64,000 nt of DNA. Source: Pseudomonas cremoris (GTDB lineage Bacteria > Pseudomonadota > Gammaproteobacteria > Pseudomonadales > Pseudomonadaceae). Position 1 is the first letter of the stretch. Each line of letters begins with the position of its first letter. Made by a program: the position numbers and the translations under genes. The stretch spans positions 268,132-332,131 of the forward strand of contig NZ_JAAXCY010000009.1 of NCBI RefSeq assembly GCF_014230465.1. Reading direction: 5' to 3'. Below are positions 15,875 to 26,048 of the stretch, one piece after another. The notes beneath the pieces were generated by a model, which saw only the letters and a list, made by a program, of their open reading frames with translations, was not told the DNA's origin and did not search any database.

Positions 15875-15903
15875 TTGACCCTGTAAGGGATCGGTCGTAT
15901 ACT
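15875..15903 (+). promoter_or_regulatory. Promoter of the initiator tRNA
   Basis: TTGACC (15875-15880) and TATACT (15898-15903) are separated by exactly 17 bases and lie 17 bases before the mature tRNA start. It is a strong sigma-70 match and could also drive the rimP-nusA-infB operon by read-through. Confidence 0.75.
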
Positions 15904-15919
15904 TCCGCCCCAGCTTTGT

Positions 15920-15996
<77 letters not shown>

Positions 15997-16006
15997 GTTT
16001 TAGCGG

Positions 16007-16029
16007 AGCCCCTTTTAAGGGGCTTTTTG
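16007..16029 (+). terminator. Terminator after the initiator tRNA
   Basis: AGCCCCTT pairs with AAGGGGCT and is followed by TTTTG. It is the first of three hairpins between the tRNA and rimP; a weaker one (AACGCCG/CGGCGTT, about 16046-16067) follows. Confidence 0.8.
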
Positions 16030-16073
16030 TTAGCTGGACACTTTCAACGCCGCTGTTCGACGGCGTTTCAAGG

Positions 16074-16101
16074 ATGGGCGTTCCGCCCATTTTTTTATTT
16101 T
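16074..16101 (+). terminator. Terminator in the rimP leader
   Basis: ATGGGCG pairs with CGCCCAT around TTC, followed by eight T and then ATTTTG. It ends only about 36 bases before the rimP start, so it probably attenuates transcription into the nusA operon rather than ending another gene. Confidence 0.75.
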
Positions 16102-16136
16102 GCACAGCATGCACATACATGCACGAGGGGGTTCAG

Positions 16137-16595
16137 GTGTCGAGCAAGCTAGAAGAGTTGCAGGCCTTGCTGGCCCCGGTGGTCGTGGCCCTAGGCTATG
16201 AATGCTGGGGTATTGAGTTTTCGGCTCAAGGTCGCCACTCAATGTTGCGCGTTTATATCGATAAAGAGGGCGGTGTGCTGGTGGACGACTGTGCCATTGT
16301 CAGCCGCCAGATCAGCGGTGTCCTGGATGTTGAAGATCCGATCTCCGTTGAATACACCCTCGAAGTTTCCTCGCCAGGCATGGAACGCCCACTGTTCACT
16401 ATTGATCAGTTTGCAAAATTTGCCGGTGAACAAGTGAAGATCAAGCTGCGATCTCCTTTTGAAGGGCGACGCAACTTTCAGGGCCTTCTGCGCGGTGTAG
16501 AAGAACAGGACGTCGTGGTGCAGGTAGAAGACCATGAATTCCTGTTGCCGATCGATATGATCGACAAGGCCAACATTATTCCCAGTTTTGACTGA
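16137..16595 (+). CDS. rimP: Ribosome maturation factor RimP
   Basis: A 152-residue protein needed for 30S subunit maturation. It has the two-domain RimP layout: an N-terminal alpha/beta part with [13 protein letters not shown] and [11 protein letters not shown], and a C-terminal SH3-like part ([19 protein letters not shown]). The GTG at 16137 follows GAGGGGG by five bases and starts the conserved [11 protein letters not shown]. The longer frame from 16074 runs through the terminator and is rejected. It is first in rimP-nusA-infB-rbfA-truB-rpsO-pnp. Confidence 0.95.
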   Translation: MSSKLEELQALLAPVVVALGYECWGIEFSAQGRHSMLRVYIDKEGGVLVDDCAIVSRQISGVLDVEDPISVEYTLEVSSPGMERPLFTIDQFAKFAGEQVKIKLRSPFEGRRNFQGLLRGVEEQDVVVQVEDHEFLLPIDMIDKANIIPSFD

Positions 16596-16642
16596 GACGC
16601 GGATCCCGCGGATCCAATGGCTTGCGAAAGGCGAGGCGTACG

Positions 16643-18124
16643 ATGAGCAAAGAAGTACTGCTGGTTGTTGAGTCGGTATCCAATGAAAAGGGCGTACCGG
16701 CAAACGTGATTTTTGAAGCGTTGGAGCTGGCTCTGGCCACTGCTACCAAAAAGCGTTTTGAAGACGAAGTTGATCTGCGTGTGGAAATCAACCGCCACAC
16801 CGGTGCCTATGAGACTTTCCGTCGCTGGACGGTCGTCGAAGAAGCCGATCTTGATGATCCGGCCATCGAAACCTGGCCAAGCAAGGTTGCGCAAACGCAC
16901 CCTGGTGCCAAGGTCGGTGATGTCGTCGAAGAAAAGATCGAGTCGATCGAGTTCGGCCGTATTGCTGCACAGACCGCCAAGCAGGTCATTGTGCAGAAGG
17001 TTCGCGAAGCCGAGCGCGCTCAAGTCGTTGACGCTTACCGCGAGCGCCTGGGTGAAATCATCTCCGGCACCGTGAAAAAAGTTACCCGCGATAACGTGAT
17101 CGTTGACCTGGGCAACAACGCTGAAGCGTTGCTCGCCCGCGAAGACATCATTTCCCGCGAAACCTTCCGTGTCGGCGTGCGTCTGCGTGCGCTGCTCAAG
17201 GAAATCCGCACCGAGAACCGCGGCCCTCAGCTGATCCTGTCGCGTACCGCGCCGGAAATGCTGATCGAGCTGTTCCGTATTGAAGTGCCGGAAATCGCCG
17301 AAGGCCTGATCGAAGTCATGGCTGCGTCCCGCGACCCGGGTTCGCGCGCCAAGATTGCGGTCCGCTCCAAGGACAAACGCATCGACCCGCAAGGCGCTTG
17401 CATCGGTATGCGCGGTTCGCGCGTCCAGGCAGTGTCGGGTGAGTTGGGCGGTGAGCGTGTCGATATCGTCCTGTGGGACGATAACCCGGCGCAGTTCGTG
17501 ATCAACGCCATGTCGCCGGCTGAAGTGGCGGCAATTATCGTTGACGAAGATGCCCATGCAATGGACATCGCCGTTGGCGCAGACAATCTGGCTCAGGCCA
17601 TTGGTCGTGGTGGTCAGAACGTGCGTCTGGCCAGCCAACTGACCGGTTGGACCCTGAACGTGATGACCGAATCGGACATCCAGGCTAAGCAGCAAGCTGA
17701 AACCGGTGACATCCTGCGCAACTTCATCGACGAGCTGGAAGTCGACGAAGACCTGGCACAGGTGCTGGTAGATGAAGGCTTCACCAGTCTGGAAGAGATT
17801 GCCTACGTACCGTTGGAAGAAATGCTCAACATCGACGGCTTTGACGAAGACACCGTCAACGAGCTTCGCGCTCGGGCCAAGGATCGTTTGTTGACTAAAG
17901 CCATCGCTACTGAGGAAAAGCTGGCAGACGCCCATCCGGCCGAAGACCTGCTCTCGCTTGAGGGTATGGACAAGGATTTGGCGATGGAACTGGCGGTGCG
18001 CGGCGTAATTACCCGCGAAGACCTGGCCGAGCAGTCTATTGACGATCTGCTCGACATCGACGGCATTGACGATGATCGTGCCGGCAAGTTGATCATGGCC
18101 GCCCGAGCCCATTGGTTCGAGTAA
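16643..18124 (+). CDS. nusA: Transcription termination/antitermination factor NusA
   Basis: A 493-residue RNA polymerase-binding factor that modulates pausing, termination and antitermination. Domain order: N-terminal polymerase-binding domain (1-130), S1 domain (about 135-200), two KH domains (to about 345, with [12 protein letters not shown] and [17 protein letters not shown]), then two acidic helix-hairpin-helix repeats at the C-terminus, typical of gamma-proteobacteria. The ATG at 16643 gives [10 protein letters not shown]. infB follows after 27 bases. Confidence 0.97.
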   Translation: MSKEVLLVVESVSNEKGVPANVIFEALELALATATKKRFEDEVDLRVEINRHTGAYETFRRWTVVEEADLDDPAIETWPSKVAQTHPGAKVGDVVEEKIESIEFGRIAAQTAKQVIVQKVREAERAQVVDAYRERLGEIISGTVKKVTRDNVIVDLGNNAEALLAREDIISRETFRVGVRLRALLKEIRTENRGPQLILSRTAPEMLIELFRIEVPEIAEGLIEVMAASRDPGSRAKIAVRSKDKRIDPQGACIGMRGSRVQAVSGELGGERVDIVLWDDNPAQFVINAMSPAEVAAIIVDEDAHAMDIAVGADNLAQAIGRGGQNVRLASQLTGWTLNVMTESDIQAKQQAETGDILRNFIDELEVDEDLAQVLVDEGFTSLEEIAYVPLEEMLNIDGFDEDTVNELRARAKDRLLTKAIATEEKLADAHPAEDLLSLEGMDKDLAMELAVRGVITREDLAEQSIDDLLDIDGIDDDRAGKLIMAARAHWFE

Positions 18125-18151
18125 CTAGGCGCGGCCTGAGGAGAGAAGTGC

Positions 18152-20677
18152 ATGACGCAAGTCACGGTGAAACAACTGGCCGATGAGGTCAAAACACCGG
18201 TAGAGCGCCTGTTGCAGCAGATGCGTGAGGCAGGTCTGCCGCACACCGCCGCCGATGAAGGTGTGAGCGATAGTGAGAAGCAGTCTTTGCTGACTCACTT
18301 GAAGAGCAGCCACAAGGCGAAAGTGGAAGAACCGCGCAAGATTACATTGCAGCGCAAAACCACCAGCACCCTGCGTGTTGCTGGTAGCAAGAGCATTAGC
18401 GTTGAAGTACGCAAGAAGAAAGTCTTCGTACAGCGCAGCCCGGAAGAAATCGAAGCCGAGCGCAAACGCGAACTGGAAGAACGTCGCGCAGTAGAAAATG
18501 CTGCTCGTCAGAAGGCTGAAGAAGAAGCCAAGCGTCGCGCCGAAGAAGAAGCGCGTCGCCAGCCTGCTGCTGCGCAACCTGCTGCCACTGAAGCAGTTGC
18601 CGCGCCTAGCGCGCCGGTTGAAGCTGTGCGTGAGGCCGCTCCGGTTGCCGCCGCACCTGCTCCTGCTGCCGATGCTCGCAAGCGTGACGAACCTCGTCGC
18701 CCAGACAAGCCACGTGCTGACGATAACAATCGTCGCGGCGGTGGTGGCGATGGCGAGCGCAAAAACGCTCCGCATCGTGCCTCGGTTAAAGAGAAAGCGC
18801 CTGCTCCACGCGTTGCCCCACGTACTACCGACGAAGAAAGCGATGGTTTCCGTCGTGGTGGTCGCGGCAAGGCCAAGCTGAAAAAACGCAACGCCCACGG
18901 TTTCCAGAGCCCAACCGGCCCTGTTGTGCGCGAAGTGAAGATCGGCGAGACCATCACTGTTGGCGATCTCGCCCAGCAGATGTCGGTCAAGGCTGCTGAA
19001 ATCATCAAGTTCATGTTCAAGCTGGGTACTCCAGCCACCATCAACCAGGTACTGGATCAGGAAACTGCCCAACTGGTTGCTGAAGAGCTGGGCCACAAAG
19101 TGACCCTGGTCAGCGACACTGCCTTGGAAGATTCCCTGGCCGAGTCCCTGAAGTTTGAAGGTGAGGCGGTTTCCCGTGCGCCGGTCGTGACCGTAATGGG
19201 CCACGTTGACCACGGTAAAACTTCCCTGCTCGACTACATCCGTCGTGCCAAGGTTGCTGCTGGCGAAGCCGGCGGTATCACCCAGCACATTGGTGCATAC
19301 CACGTTGAAACCGACCGTGGCATGGTGACGTTCCTCGACACCCCTGGTCACGCCGCGTTTACCGCAATGCGTGCCCGTGGTGCCAAGGCGACCGACATCG
19401 TGATCCTGGTGGTTGCAGCTGACGACGGCGTGATGCCACAAACCATCGAAGCCGTTCAGCATGCCAAGGCAGCTGGCGTTCCGTTGGTCGTTGCTGTGAA
19501 CAAAATCGACAAGCCGGGCGCTGATCTCGATCGCATCCGTAGCGAACTGTCGGTTCACGGCGTGACATCCGAAGAGTGGGGTGGCGACACTCCATTCGTA
19601 CCGGTCTCGGCGAAGATGGGTACCGGCGTTGACGAACTGCTCGAAGCCGTTCTGTTGCAAGCCGAAGTGCTGGAACTGACCGCCACTCCATCGGCTCCTG
19701 GCCGTGGTGTTGTGGTTGAGTCCCGCCTCGACAAGGGCCGTGGCCCGGTTGCGACCGTTCTGGTTCAAGACGGTACCCTGCGCCAAGGCGACATGGTTCT
19801 GGTCGGTTCGAACTACGGCCGTGTACGTGCCATGCTCGACGAGAACGGCAAGCCAATCAAGGAAGCAGGTCCTGCTATCCCGGTCGAGATCCTCGGCCTG
19901 GACGGTACTCCGGACGCTGGTGACGAGATGAGCGTTGTGGCCGATGAGAAGAAAGCCCGTGAAGTGGCTCTGTTCCGTCAAGGCAAGTTCCGTGAAGTCA
20001 AGCTGGCCCGTGCTCACGCAGGCAAGCTGGAAAACATCTTCGAGAACATGGGCCAGGAAGAGAAGAAGACGCTTAACATCGTCCTCAAATCTGACGTACG
20101 TGGTTCCCTCGAAGCGTTGAACGGCGCCTTGAACGGCCTGGGTAACGACGAAGTGCAAGTGCGCGTTGTCGGTGGCGGTGTCGGTGGTATCACCGAGTCC
20201 GACGCCAACCTGGCACTGGCTTCCAACGCTGTACTGTTCGGCTTCAACGTGCGTGCCGATGCTGGCGCTCGCAAGATCGTCGAGCAGGAAGGCCTGGACA
20301 TGCGTTACTACAACGTCATCTACGACATCATCGAAGACGTCAAGAAAGCCCTCACCGGCATGCTTGGCAGCGACGTCCGGGAGAACATCCTGGGTATCGC
20401 CGAGGTGCGTGACGTGTTCCGCTCGCCGAAATTCGGCGCGATCGCCGGCTGCATGGTTGTCGAAGGCACCGTGTACCGTAACCGTCCAATCCGTGTACTG
20501 CGTGAAGACATCGTTATCTTCGAAGGCGAGCTGGAATCCCTGCGCCGCTTCAAGGATGACGCTTCCGAAGTACGTGCCGGCATGGAGTGCGGTATCGGCG
20601 TCAAGAGCTACAACGACGTCAAGGTTGGCGACAAGATCGAAGTCTTCGAGAAGGTTCAGGTTGCTCGCAGCCTCTAA
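18152..20677 (+). CDS. infB: Translation initiation factor IF-2
   Basis: An 841-residue GTPase that positions fMet-tRNA on the 30S subunit and promotes subunit joining. It has an N-terminal IF2 domain, then a low-complexity Ala/Glu/Arg-rich linker (about residues 95-250, coiled-coil-like). The G domain has G1 GHVDHGKT at 350-357, DTPGH at 396-400 and NKID at 450-453, and is followed by the C-terminal fMet-tRNA-binding domains. rbfA follows after a 159-base gap with a hairpin. Confidence 0.98.
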   Translation: MTQVTVKQLADEVKTPVERLLQQMREAGLPHTAADEGVSDSEKQSLLTHLKSSHKAKVEEPRKITLQRKTTSTLRVAGSKSISVEVRKKKVFVQRSPEEIEAERKRELEERRAVENAARQKAEEEAKRRAEEEARRQPAAAQPAATEAVAAPSAPVEAVREAAPVAAAPAPAADARKRDEPRRPDKPRADDNNRRGGGGDGERKNAPHRASVKEKAPAPRVAPRTTDEESDGFRRGGRGKAKLKKRNAHGFQSPTGPVVREVKIGETITVGDLAQQMSVKAAEIIKFMFKLGTPATINQVLDQETAQLVAEELGHKVTLVSDTALEDSLAESLKFEGEAVSRAPVVTVMGHVDHGKTSLLDYIRRAKVAAGEAGGITQHIGAYHVETDRGMVTFLDTPGHAAFTAMRARGAKATDIVILVVAADDGVMPQTIEAVQHAKAAGVPLVVAVNKIDKPGADLDRIRSELSVHGVTSEEWGGDTPFVPVSAKMGTGVDELLEAVLLQAEVLELTATPSAPGRGVVVESRLDKGRGPVATVLVQDGTLRQGDMVLVGSNYGRVRAMLDENGKPIKEAGPAIPVEILGLDGTPDAGDEMSVVADEKKAREVALFRQGKFREVKLARAHAGKLENIFENMGQEEKKTLNIVLKSDVRGSLEALNGALNGLGNDEVQVRVVGGGVGGITESDANLALASNAVLFGFNVRADAGARKIVEQEGLDMRYYNVIYDIIEDVKKALTGMLGSDVRENILGIAEVRDVFRSPKFGAIAGCMVVEGTVYRNRPIRVLREDIVIFEGELESLRRFKDDASEVRAGMECGIGVKSYNDVKVGDKIEVFEKVQVARSL

Positions 20678-20748
20678 CTCGCGCACTTCCGGAGCCACGC
20701 GGCGTGTGGGCATGCAAATGCCCCGCGCAGCGTACGGACTCTAAACGC

Positions 20749-20782
20749 AACGCCCGGTCTGGCTTTTGTCAGGCCGGGCGTT
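20749..20782 (+). other. Long hairpin in the infB-rbfA gap
   Basis: A 13-bp stem with one G-U pair (20749-20761 with 20770-20782) around an 8-base loop. Only TTTG follows, so it would be a weak terminator. It may stabilise or process the polycistronic mRNA. Confidence 0.5.
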
Positions 20783-20836
20783 TGCCGCTTTCAGACCCCA
20801 CGGGTTTCACCGTGTGGCAGTAACAGGTAACAAGAC

Positions 20837-21232
20837 ATGGCAAAAGAATACAGCCGTACCCAACGTATCGGCGATCAGATGCAGCGTGAGCTGGCCCAAC
20901 TGATCCGTCGCGAAGTCAAAGACCCGCGCGTTGGCCTGGTCACCATCACCGCCGTAGAAGTGAGCCGTGACGTGGGTCACGCCAAGATCTTCATCACCGT
21001 GATGGGGCAGGACAGCAGCGAAGAAATCGCGCAAAGCATCAAGGTGCTCAACTCGGCAGCTGGCTTCCTGCGCATGCAGTTGGCACGTGAGATGAAGCTG
21101 CGCAGCGTTCCTCAGTTGCACTTCCACTACGACGAAAGCGTCGTGCGTGGTGCGCACCTGTCGGCCCTGATCGAGCGCGCCGTGGCTGAGGACAGCCAGC
21201 ACCCGTCCACACCTGAAGACGCCAAGGAGTAA
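20837..21232 (+). CDS. rbfA: Ribosome-binding factor A
   Basis: A 131-residue KH-like protein that binds free 30S subunits and helps 16S 5'-end maturation and cold adaptation. [42 protein letters not shown] and the C-terminal LHFHYDES are typical of the family. truB begins four bases after the stop. Confidence 0.96.
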   Translation: MAKEYSRTQRIGDQMQRELAQLIRREVKDPRVGLVTITAVEVSRDVGHAKIFITVMGQDSSEEIAQSIKVLNSAAGFLRMQLAREMKLRSVPQLHFHYDESVVRGAHLSALIERAVAEDSQHPSTPEDAKE

Positions 21233-21235
21233 GCG

Positions 21236-22153
21236 GTGGCTCAGGTCAAACGTATCCGTCGCAACGTCAGCGGCATCATTCTGCTCGATAAGCCCATTGG
21301 CTTTACCTCCAATGCCGCGTTGCAGAAGGTCCGCTGGCTGCTCAATGCCGAGAAGGCCGGGCACACCGGCAGCCTTGATCCCCTGGCCACTGGCGTATTG
21401 CCGCTGTGCTTTGGCGAGGCCACCAAGTTTTCGCAGTACCTGCTCGATTCTGACAAGGGTTACGAAACCCTGATGCAATTGGGCAAGACCACCACCACGG
21501 CAGATGCCGAAGGTGATGTTTTGCAGGTTCGCGACGTGACCGTTGGTCGTGCTGATATCGAAGCTGCTTTACCCGGTTTTCGCGGTGAAATCAGTCAGAT
21601 ACCGCCGATGTACTCGGCGCTCAAGCGTGATGGACAGCCTCTTTACAAGCTGGCACGTGCGGGCGAAGTAGTGGAGCGTGAACCGCGTTCTGTTACTATT
21701 GCGCGCTTGGAATTGCTCGCCTGTGAAGGCGACACCGCTCGCTTGGCCGTGGACTGCAGCAAAGGCACCTATATCCGTACCCTGGTGGAAGATATTGGTG
21801 AACAGCTCGGTTGCGGTGCGTACGTTGCAGAACTGCGACGCACCCAGGCCGGCCCTTTCACCCTGGCCCAGACGGTCACGCTGGAAGAGCTGGAAGCGGT
21901 ACACGCCGAAGGCGGCAACGACGCAGTTGATCGCTTCCTGATGCCGTCGGACAGCGGTTTGCTCGATTGGCCGTTGCTGCACTTCTCGGAGCACAGCGCG
22001 TTCTACTGGCTTAACGGCCAGCCGGTACGTGCCCCGGATGCACCGAAGTTCGGCATGGTGCGGGTACAAGATCACAACGGTCGCTTCATCGGTATCGGTG
22101 AAGTGAGCGAAGACGGGCGTATCGCGCCGCGTCGACTGATTCGGTCAGAATGA
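21236..22153 (+). CDS. truB: tRNA pseudouridine-55 synthase
   Basis: A 305-residue enzyme that forms pseudouridine 55 in the T loop of most tRNAs. The catalytic Asp48 is in [17 protein letters not shown], and the substrate-binding KGTYIRTL is present. The C-terminal part is a PUA-like RNA-binding region. The start is GTG at 21236, four bases after the rbfA stop, so translation is likely coupled. Confidence 0.96.
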   Translation: MAQVKRIRRNVSGIILLDKPIGFTSNAALQKVRWLLNAEKAGHTGSLDPLATGVLPLCFGEATKFSQYLLDSDKGYETLMQLGKTTTTADAEGDVLQVRDVTVGRADIEAALPGFRGEISQIPPMYSALKRDGQPLYKLARAGEVVEREPRSVTIARLELLACEGDTARLAVDCSKGTYIRTLVEDIGEQLGCGAYVAELRRTQAGPFTLAQTVTLEELEAVHAEGGNDAVDRFLMPSDSGLLDWPLLHFSEHSAFYWLNGQPVRAPDAPKFGMVRVQDHNGRFIGIGEVSEDGRIAPRRLIRSE

Positions 22154-22268
22154 CCGAACGAGTGTGGCTGTTAACAGGCACGGTCAACACTCATTTTTAG
22201 ATACAGGGATTTGTCCCTGGCCTGTTGAAACTGCCCTTTGGGTGGTTTCCTGAAAAAAGGATTGCCTC

Positions 22269-22538
22269 ATGGCTCTCGACGTTCAAGAAAAAGCACAAAT
22301 CGTAGCTGACTATCAGCAAGCTGTTGGTGACACTGGTTCGCCAGAAGTGCAAGTTGCACTGCTGACCCACAACATCAACAAGCTGCAAGGTCACTTCAAG
22401 GCCAACGGTAAAGACCACCACTCCCGTCGTGGTCTGATCCGCATGGTAAACCAGCGTCGTAAGCTGCTGGACTACCTGAAGGGCAAGGACGTGAGCCGTT
22501 ACAGCTCGCTGATCGCTCGCCTGGGTCTGCGTCGCTAA
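22269..22538 (+). CDS. rpsO: 30S ribosomal protein S15
   Basis: An 89-residue primary-binding ribosomal protein. The family signature around [21 protein letters not shown] and the C-terminal [16 protein letters not shown] are intact. The 115-base gap before it contains a CAGGGA/TCCCTG hairpin (22203-22218) and probably its promoter and regulatory leader. pnp follows, the standard rpsO-pnp pair. Confidence 0.97.
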   Translation: MALDVQEKAQIVADYQQAVGDTGSPEVQVALLTHNINKLQGHFKANGKDHHSRRGLIRMVNQRRKLLDYLKGKDVSRYSSLIARLGLRR

Positions 22539-22576
22539 TAAGCGATTGCGCTAGAGGTTGGTTGTCTGCCGTGTGC

Positions 22577-22595
22577 CAGTGGGAATCCCGCTGGC
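22577..22595 (+). other. Hairpin in the rpsO-pnp gap
   Basis: CCAGTGGG pairs with CCCGCTGG (one G-U) around AAT, 40 bases after rpsO and about 140 bases before pnp. In E. coli the pnp leader hairpin is an RNase III target used for PNPase autoregulation. The position fits that role here, but that is inference. Confidence 0.5.
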
Positions 22596-22733
22596 CCATG
22601 GTAGGCTCCCAGCCTCAAGTTTTATCTGGATACACGTTTTACCCTGGACCAGGCTCGGGCCGATTCCCGACATTGCCCAAGAATTTCGCAAGAAGACAAG
22701 TTCCCCCAAGAGCCACAAAGAAGGTAGGACACC

Positions 22734-24839
22734 GTGAACCCGGTTATCAAAAAATTCCAGTTCGGTCAGTCGACCGTTACCCTCGAGACAGGCCGTATCG
22801 CCCGTCAAGCCTCCGGCGCAGTGCTGGTTACCGTTGACGATGACGTTACCGTATTGGTAACCGTTGTTGGCGCCAAGACCGCTGACCCAAGCAAAGGCTT
22901 CTTCCCTCTTTCCGTTCACTACCAGGAAAAAACTTACGCTGCCGGTAAGATCCCTGGCGGTTTCTTCAAGCGCGAAGGCCGTCCTTCCGAGAAAGAAACC
23001 CTGACTTCCCGACTGATCGACCGTCCGATCCGTCCGCTGTTCCCAGAAGGCTTTATGAACGAAGTGCAGGTTGTCTGCACCGTCGTTTCCACCAGCAAGA
23101 AGACCGATCCGGACATCGCTGCGATGATCGGTACCTCGGCTGCCCTGGCTATCTCCGGCATCCCTTTCGATGGCCCGATCGGCGCAGCTCGCGTTGCTTT
23201 CCACGAAAGCACCGGCTACCTGCTGAACCCGACTTACGAGCAACTGAAAGCATCGAGCCTGGACATGGTCGTTGCCGGTACTTCGGAAGCCGTTCTGATG
23301 GTTGAATCGGAAGCCAAAGAGCTGACCGAAGACCAGATGCTGGGCGCCGTACTGTTCGCCCACGACGAGTTCCAGGCTGTCATCAAGGCTGTTACCGAGT
23401 TGGCTGCCGAAGCTGCCAAGCCAACCTGGACCTGGGCTCCACAGGCCGAAGCCACCGAACTGCTGGGCGCTATCCGCTCCGAGTTCGGCGCTGCCATCTC
23501 CGACGCCTACACCATCACCGTCAAGGCCGACCGTTACGCTCGCCTGGGCGAGCTGAAGGACCAGGTTGTGGCCAAGCTGTCCGGTGAAGAAGGCCAGCCT
23601 TCCTCCAGCGAAGTCAAAGCTGCGTTCGGTGAAATCGAATACCGCACCGTTCGCGAAAACATCGTAAACGGCAAACCACGTATCGACGGTCGCGACACCC
23701 GCACCGTACGTCCGCTGAACATCGAAGTCGGCGTTCTGCCGAAGACTCACGGTTCGGCCCTGTTCACCCGTGGTGAAACCCAGGCCCTGGTAGTCGCGAC
23801 TCTGGGCACCGCCCGTGACGCACAGCTGCTGGACACCCTGGAAGGCGAGAAAAAAGACCCGTTCATGCTGCACTACAACTTCCCTCCGTTCTCGGTAGGT
23901 GAGTGTGGTCGCATGGGTGGCGCTGGTCGTCGCGAAATCGGTCACGGCCGTCTGGCGCGCCGTTCGGTACAGGCCATGCTGCCTGCTGCGGACGTGTTCC
24001 CATACACCATCCGTGTTGTTTCGGAAATCACCGAGTCCAACGGTTCCAGCTCCATGGCTTCCGTGTGCGGTGCCTCCCTGGCGCTGATGGACGCTGGTGT
24101 GCCGATGAAGGCGCCGGTTGCCGGTATCGCCATGGGCCTGGTTAAAGAAGGCGAGAAGTTCGCCATCCTGACCGACATCCTGGGTGACGAAGACCACCTG
24201 GGCGACATGGACTTCAAAGTAGCTGGTACCGCTAAAGGTGTTACCGCGCTGCAGATGGACATCAAGATCAAGGGCATCACCGAAGAAATCATGGAAATCG
24301 CTCTGGGCCAAGCCCTGGAAGCGCGCCTGAACATCCTCGGTCAGATGAACCAGATCATTGGTCAGTCCCGTACCGAACTGTCGGAAAATGCTCCGACCAT
24401 GATCGCGATGAAAATCGACACCGACAAAATCCGTGATGTTATCGGTAAAGGCGGCGCGACTATCCGTGCGATCTGTGAAGAAACCAAAGCTTCGATCGAC
24501 ATCGAAGACGACGGTTCGATCAAGATCTTCGGCGAAACCAAGGAAGCGGCTGAAGCTGCACGCCAGCGCGTCCTGGGTATCACCGCTGAGGCCGAGATCG
24601 GCAAGATCTACGTGGGTAAAGTTGAGCGCATCGTCGACTTCGGCGCATTCGTCAACATCCTGCCGGGCAAAGACGGTCTGGTTCACATCTCCATGCTGAG
24701 CGACGCTCGCGTTGAGAAAGTGACCGACATTCTGAAAGAAGGCCAGGAAGTGGAAGTGTTGGTACTGGACGTGGATAACCGCGGCCGTATCAAGCTGTCC
24801 ATCAAGGACGTAGCAGCAGCCAAGGCTTCGGGCGTTTAA
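22734..24839 (+). CDS. pnp: Polyribonucleotide nucleotidyltransferase (PNPase)
   Basis: A 701-residue phosphorolytic 3'-5' exoribonuclease of the RNA degradosome. Two RNase PH-like domains are joined by a helical domain. These are followed by a KH domain ([16 protein letters not shown], about residues 560-580) and an S1 domain (about 620-690, with [26 protein letters not shown]). The start is GTG 22734 with AAGGTAGGA upstream. A strong terminator follows. Confidence 0.98.
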   Translation: MNPVIKKFQFGQSTVTLETGRIARQASGAVLVTVDDDVTVLVTVVGAKTADPSKGFFPLSVHYQEKTYAAGKIPGGFFKREGRPSEKETLTSRLIDRPIRPLFPEGFMNEVQVVCTVVSTSKKTDPDIAAMIGTSAALAISGIPFDGPIGAARVAFHESTGYLLNPTYEQLKASSLDMVVAGTSEAVLMVESEAKELTEDQMLGAVLFAHDEFQAVIKAVTELAAEAAKPTWTWAPQAEATELLGAIRSEFGAAISDAYTITVKADRYARLGELKDQVVAKLSGEEGQPSSSEVKAAFGEIEYRTVRENIVNGKPRIDGRDTRTVRPLNIEVGVLPKTHGSALFTRGETQALVVATLGTARDAQLLDTLEGEKKDPFMLHYNFPPFSVGECGRMGGAGRREIGHGRLARRSVQAMLPAADVFPYTIRVVSEITESNGSSSMASVCGASLALMDAGVPMKAPVAGIAMGLVKEGEKFAILTDILGDEDHLGDMDFKVAGTAKGVTALQMDIKIKGITEEIMEIALGQALEARLNILGQMNQIIGQSRTELSENAPTMIAMKIDTDKIRDVIGKGGATIRAICEETKASIDIEDDGSIKIFGETKEAAEAARQRVLGITAEAEIGKIYVGKVERIVDFGAFVNILPGKDGLVHISMLSDARVEKVTDILKEGQEVEVLVLDVDNRGRIKLSIKDVAAAKASGV

Positions 24840-24862
24840 GTACTCCGGGCCTCAAGCTGTAG

Positions 24863-24889
24863 AAAAGGACTCTTCGGAGTCCTTTTTTT
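24863..24889 (+). terminator. Terminator after pnp
   Basis: A 10-bp stem (AAAAGGACTC/GAGTCCTTTT) with a stable TTCG loop and seven T. It ends the rimP-to-pnp transcription block. Confidence 0.92.
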
Positions 24890-24941
24890 ATGGGCGCTGG
24901 AAAGTGAAGCCAAATCAGCCGTTTACCTTTTGGCAAAAACC

Positions 24942-24981
24942 GCAACTTGCATGCAGGCACGATCGGCTTCATGCAAGTTGC
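24942..24981. promoter_or_regulatory. Perfect 12-bp inverted repeat, likely activator site
   Basis: GCAACTTGCATG (24942-24953) and CATGCAAGTTGC (24970-24981) are exact inverted repeats with a 16-base spacer. The centre lies about 90 bases upstream of a sigma-54 promoter, where enhancer-binding proteins usually sit, and an AT-rich stretch between them could bend. I do not recognise the cognate regulator. Confidence 0.7.
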
Positions 24982-25048
24982 ACGATTTCGAAAATCTATG
25001 AATTTTATAAGGTGTTGATTTATAAGGATTTTAACTGGTTTTAAAACT

Positions 25049-25064
25049 TGGCACAGCGCCTGCA
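25049..25064 (+). promoter_or_regulatory. Sigma-54 (RpoN) promoter of the BON gene
   Basis: TGGCAC then AGCGC then CTGCA gives the -24 GG (25050-25051) and -12 GC (25062-25063) with exactly ten bases between, close to the RpoN consensus. The expected start is about 12 bases downstream of the GC, near 25075, leaving a leader of about 60 bases before the BON gene. Confidence 0.82.
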
Positions 25065-25134
25065 ATATCCCTGTTAACGCTGCAGCATCTAGGTACACAC
25101 ACTGCAGACTTTTAATAAAACAGGAGTTACTCGT

Positions 25135-25755
25135 ATGAAGAAGTTCGCTCTCGCTACTGCTACCGCTCTGACCCTGGCTATGGGGGCTAACGTTGCCTTT
25201 GCTCAAACTTCCCAAGCGCCGATGACCCTGGCCGCTGGTGAGGTGACTAAAGCCAAAGAGTCCACCTCTGACACGTGGATCACCACCAAAGTCAAAGCTG
25301 ACCTGCTGACCGAAAAAGGCATTCCAGGTTCGGACATCAAGGTTGAGACCAACAAAGGTGTAGTAACCCTGTCGTCTGACGTAGAGATTTCCGAATCGCA
25401 AAAAGCAACTGCTGTAGCGATCACCAAGAAAATCAAGGGTGTGACTGCAGTGTCCGCGGACAGCCTGCATGCAGGTGGCGCATACAAAGCTGACAATGTT
25501 GATAAAACCAAGGCTGCTGCTTCTGACGCAAAAGGCGCTACTTCCGATACCTGGATCACTACCAAAGTGAAAGCTGATCTGGTTACCGAAAAAGGTATTC
25601 CTGGTACCGACATTAAAGTCGAAACCAACAAAGGTGTTGTTTCCTTGTCGTCGACTGTCGCAGTGACCGACGCACAGAAAACCACCGCAGTGAACATCAC
25701 CAAGAAAATCAAAGGCGTTAAAGCTGTATCGGCTGACGGCCTGAAAGCAGAGTAA
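25135..25755 (+). CDS. Periplasmic protein with two BON domains
   Basis: A 206-residue protein with a Sec signal peptide (MKKFALATATALTLAMGANVAFA, cut near residue 23) and two BON domains of the OsmY type at about residues 43-115 and 137-206. The two copies are nearly identical (both contain SDTWITTKVKADL, EKGIPG, IKVETNKGVV and ITKKIKGV), so they look like a recent internal duplication. BON domains are thought to bind membranes or phospholipids. P. aeruginosa has, as I recall, a shorter single-BON protein at this place. A clear ribosome site (AGGAG) precedes the ATG and a sigma-54 promoter lies upstream, suggesting stress- or nutrient-dependent expression. Confidence 0.85.
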   Translation: MKKFALATATALTLAMGANVAFAQTSQAPMTLAAGEVTKAKESTSDTWITTKVKADLLTEKGIPGSDIKVETNKGVVTLSSDVEISESQKATAVAITKKIKGVTAVSADSLHAGGAYKADNVDKTKAAASDAKGATSDTWITTKVKADLVTEKGIPGTDIKVETNKGVVSLSSTVAVTDAQKTTAVNITKKIKGVKAVSADGLKAE

Positions 25756-25862
25756 CGCTTAACTTATCGCCTTGAACTAAGCGTCGGCGGCAACGAGTGA
25801 GCTAGATATCCACTCAATGCACCTCACGTGTTCATGCGACCGACCACAAGGATGTGGTCATT

Positions 25863-25898
25863 ACAGGCCCCGGCATTCGTGTCGGGGCCTGTTCTATT
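25863..25898 (+). terminator. Terminator after the BON gene
   Basis: A perfect 10-bp stem (ACAGGCCCCG with CGGGGCCTGT) and an imperfect T-tract (TCTATTGT), about 110 bases after the stop. Confidence 0.75.
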
Positions 25899-25933
25899 GT
25901 GGGGTGGAGTGCTGGCGGCAAGGCGATGAGGCC

Positions 25934-26028
25934 AAATGTGGGAGCGGGCTTGCTCGCGAACGCGGTGTGTCAGCCAACATGGCTGTCACTGGTCCACCGC
26001 ATTCGCGAGCAAGCCCGCTCCCACATTT
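25934..26028. repeat. REPIN (inverted REP doublet)
   Basis: Two REP sequences face each other: GTGGGAGCGGGCTTGCTCGC at the left end and its complement at the right, with a variable 40-base centre. Outer arms extend through AAATGTGGG/CCCACATTT. The whole can fold into one long hairpin. It lies between the convergent BON and AsmA-like genes, a typical extragenic site. A near-identical element is at 36851-36943. Confidence 0.9.
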
Positions 26029-26048
26029 AGAAGTGTGTTGCTATTGGT

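Noticed and set aside
18125..20713. An 862-codon open frame opposite infB
   Set aside because: The same kind of antisense shadow; infB is certain and the antisense product has no sensible fold or motif.
22551..24686. A 711-codon open frame opposite pnp
   Set aside because: Antisense shadow of pnp; no start signal or family motif.
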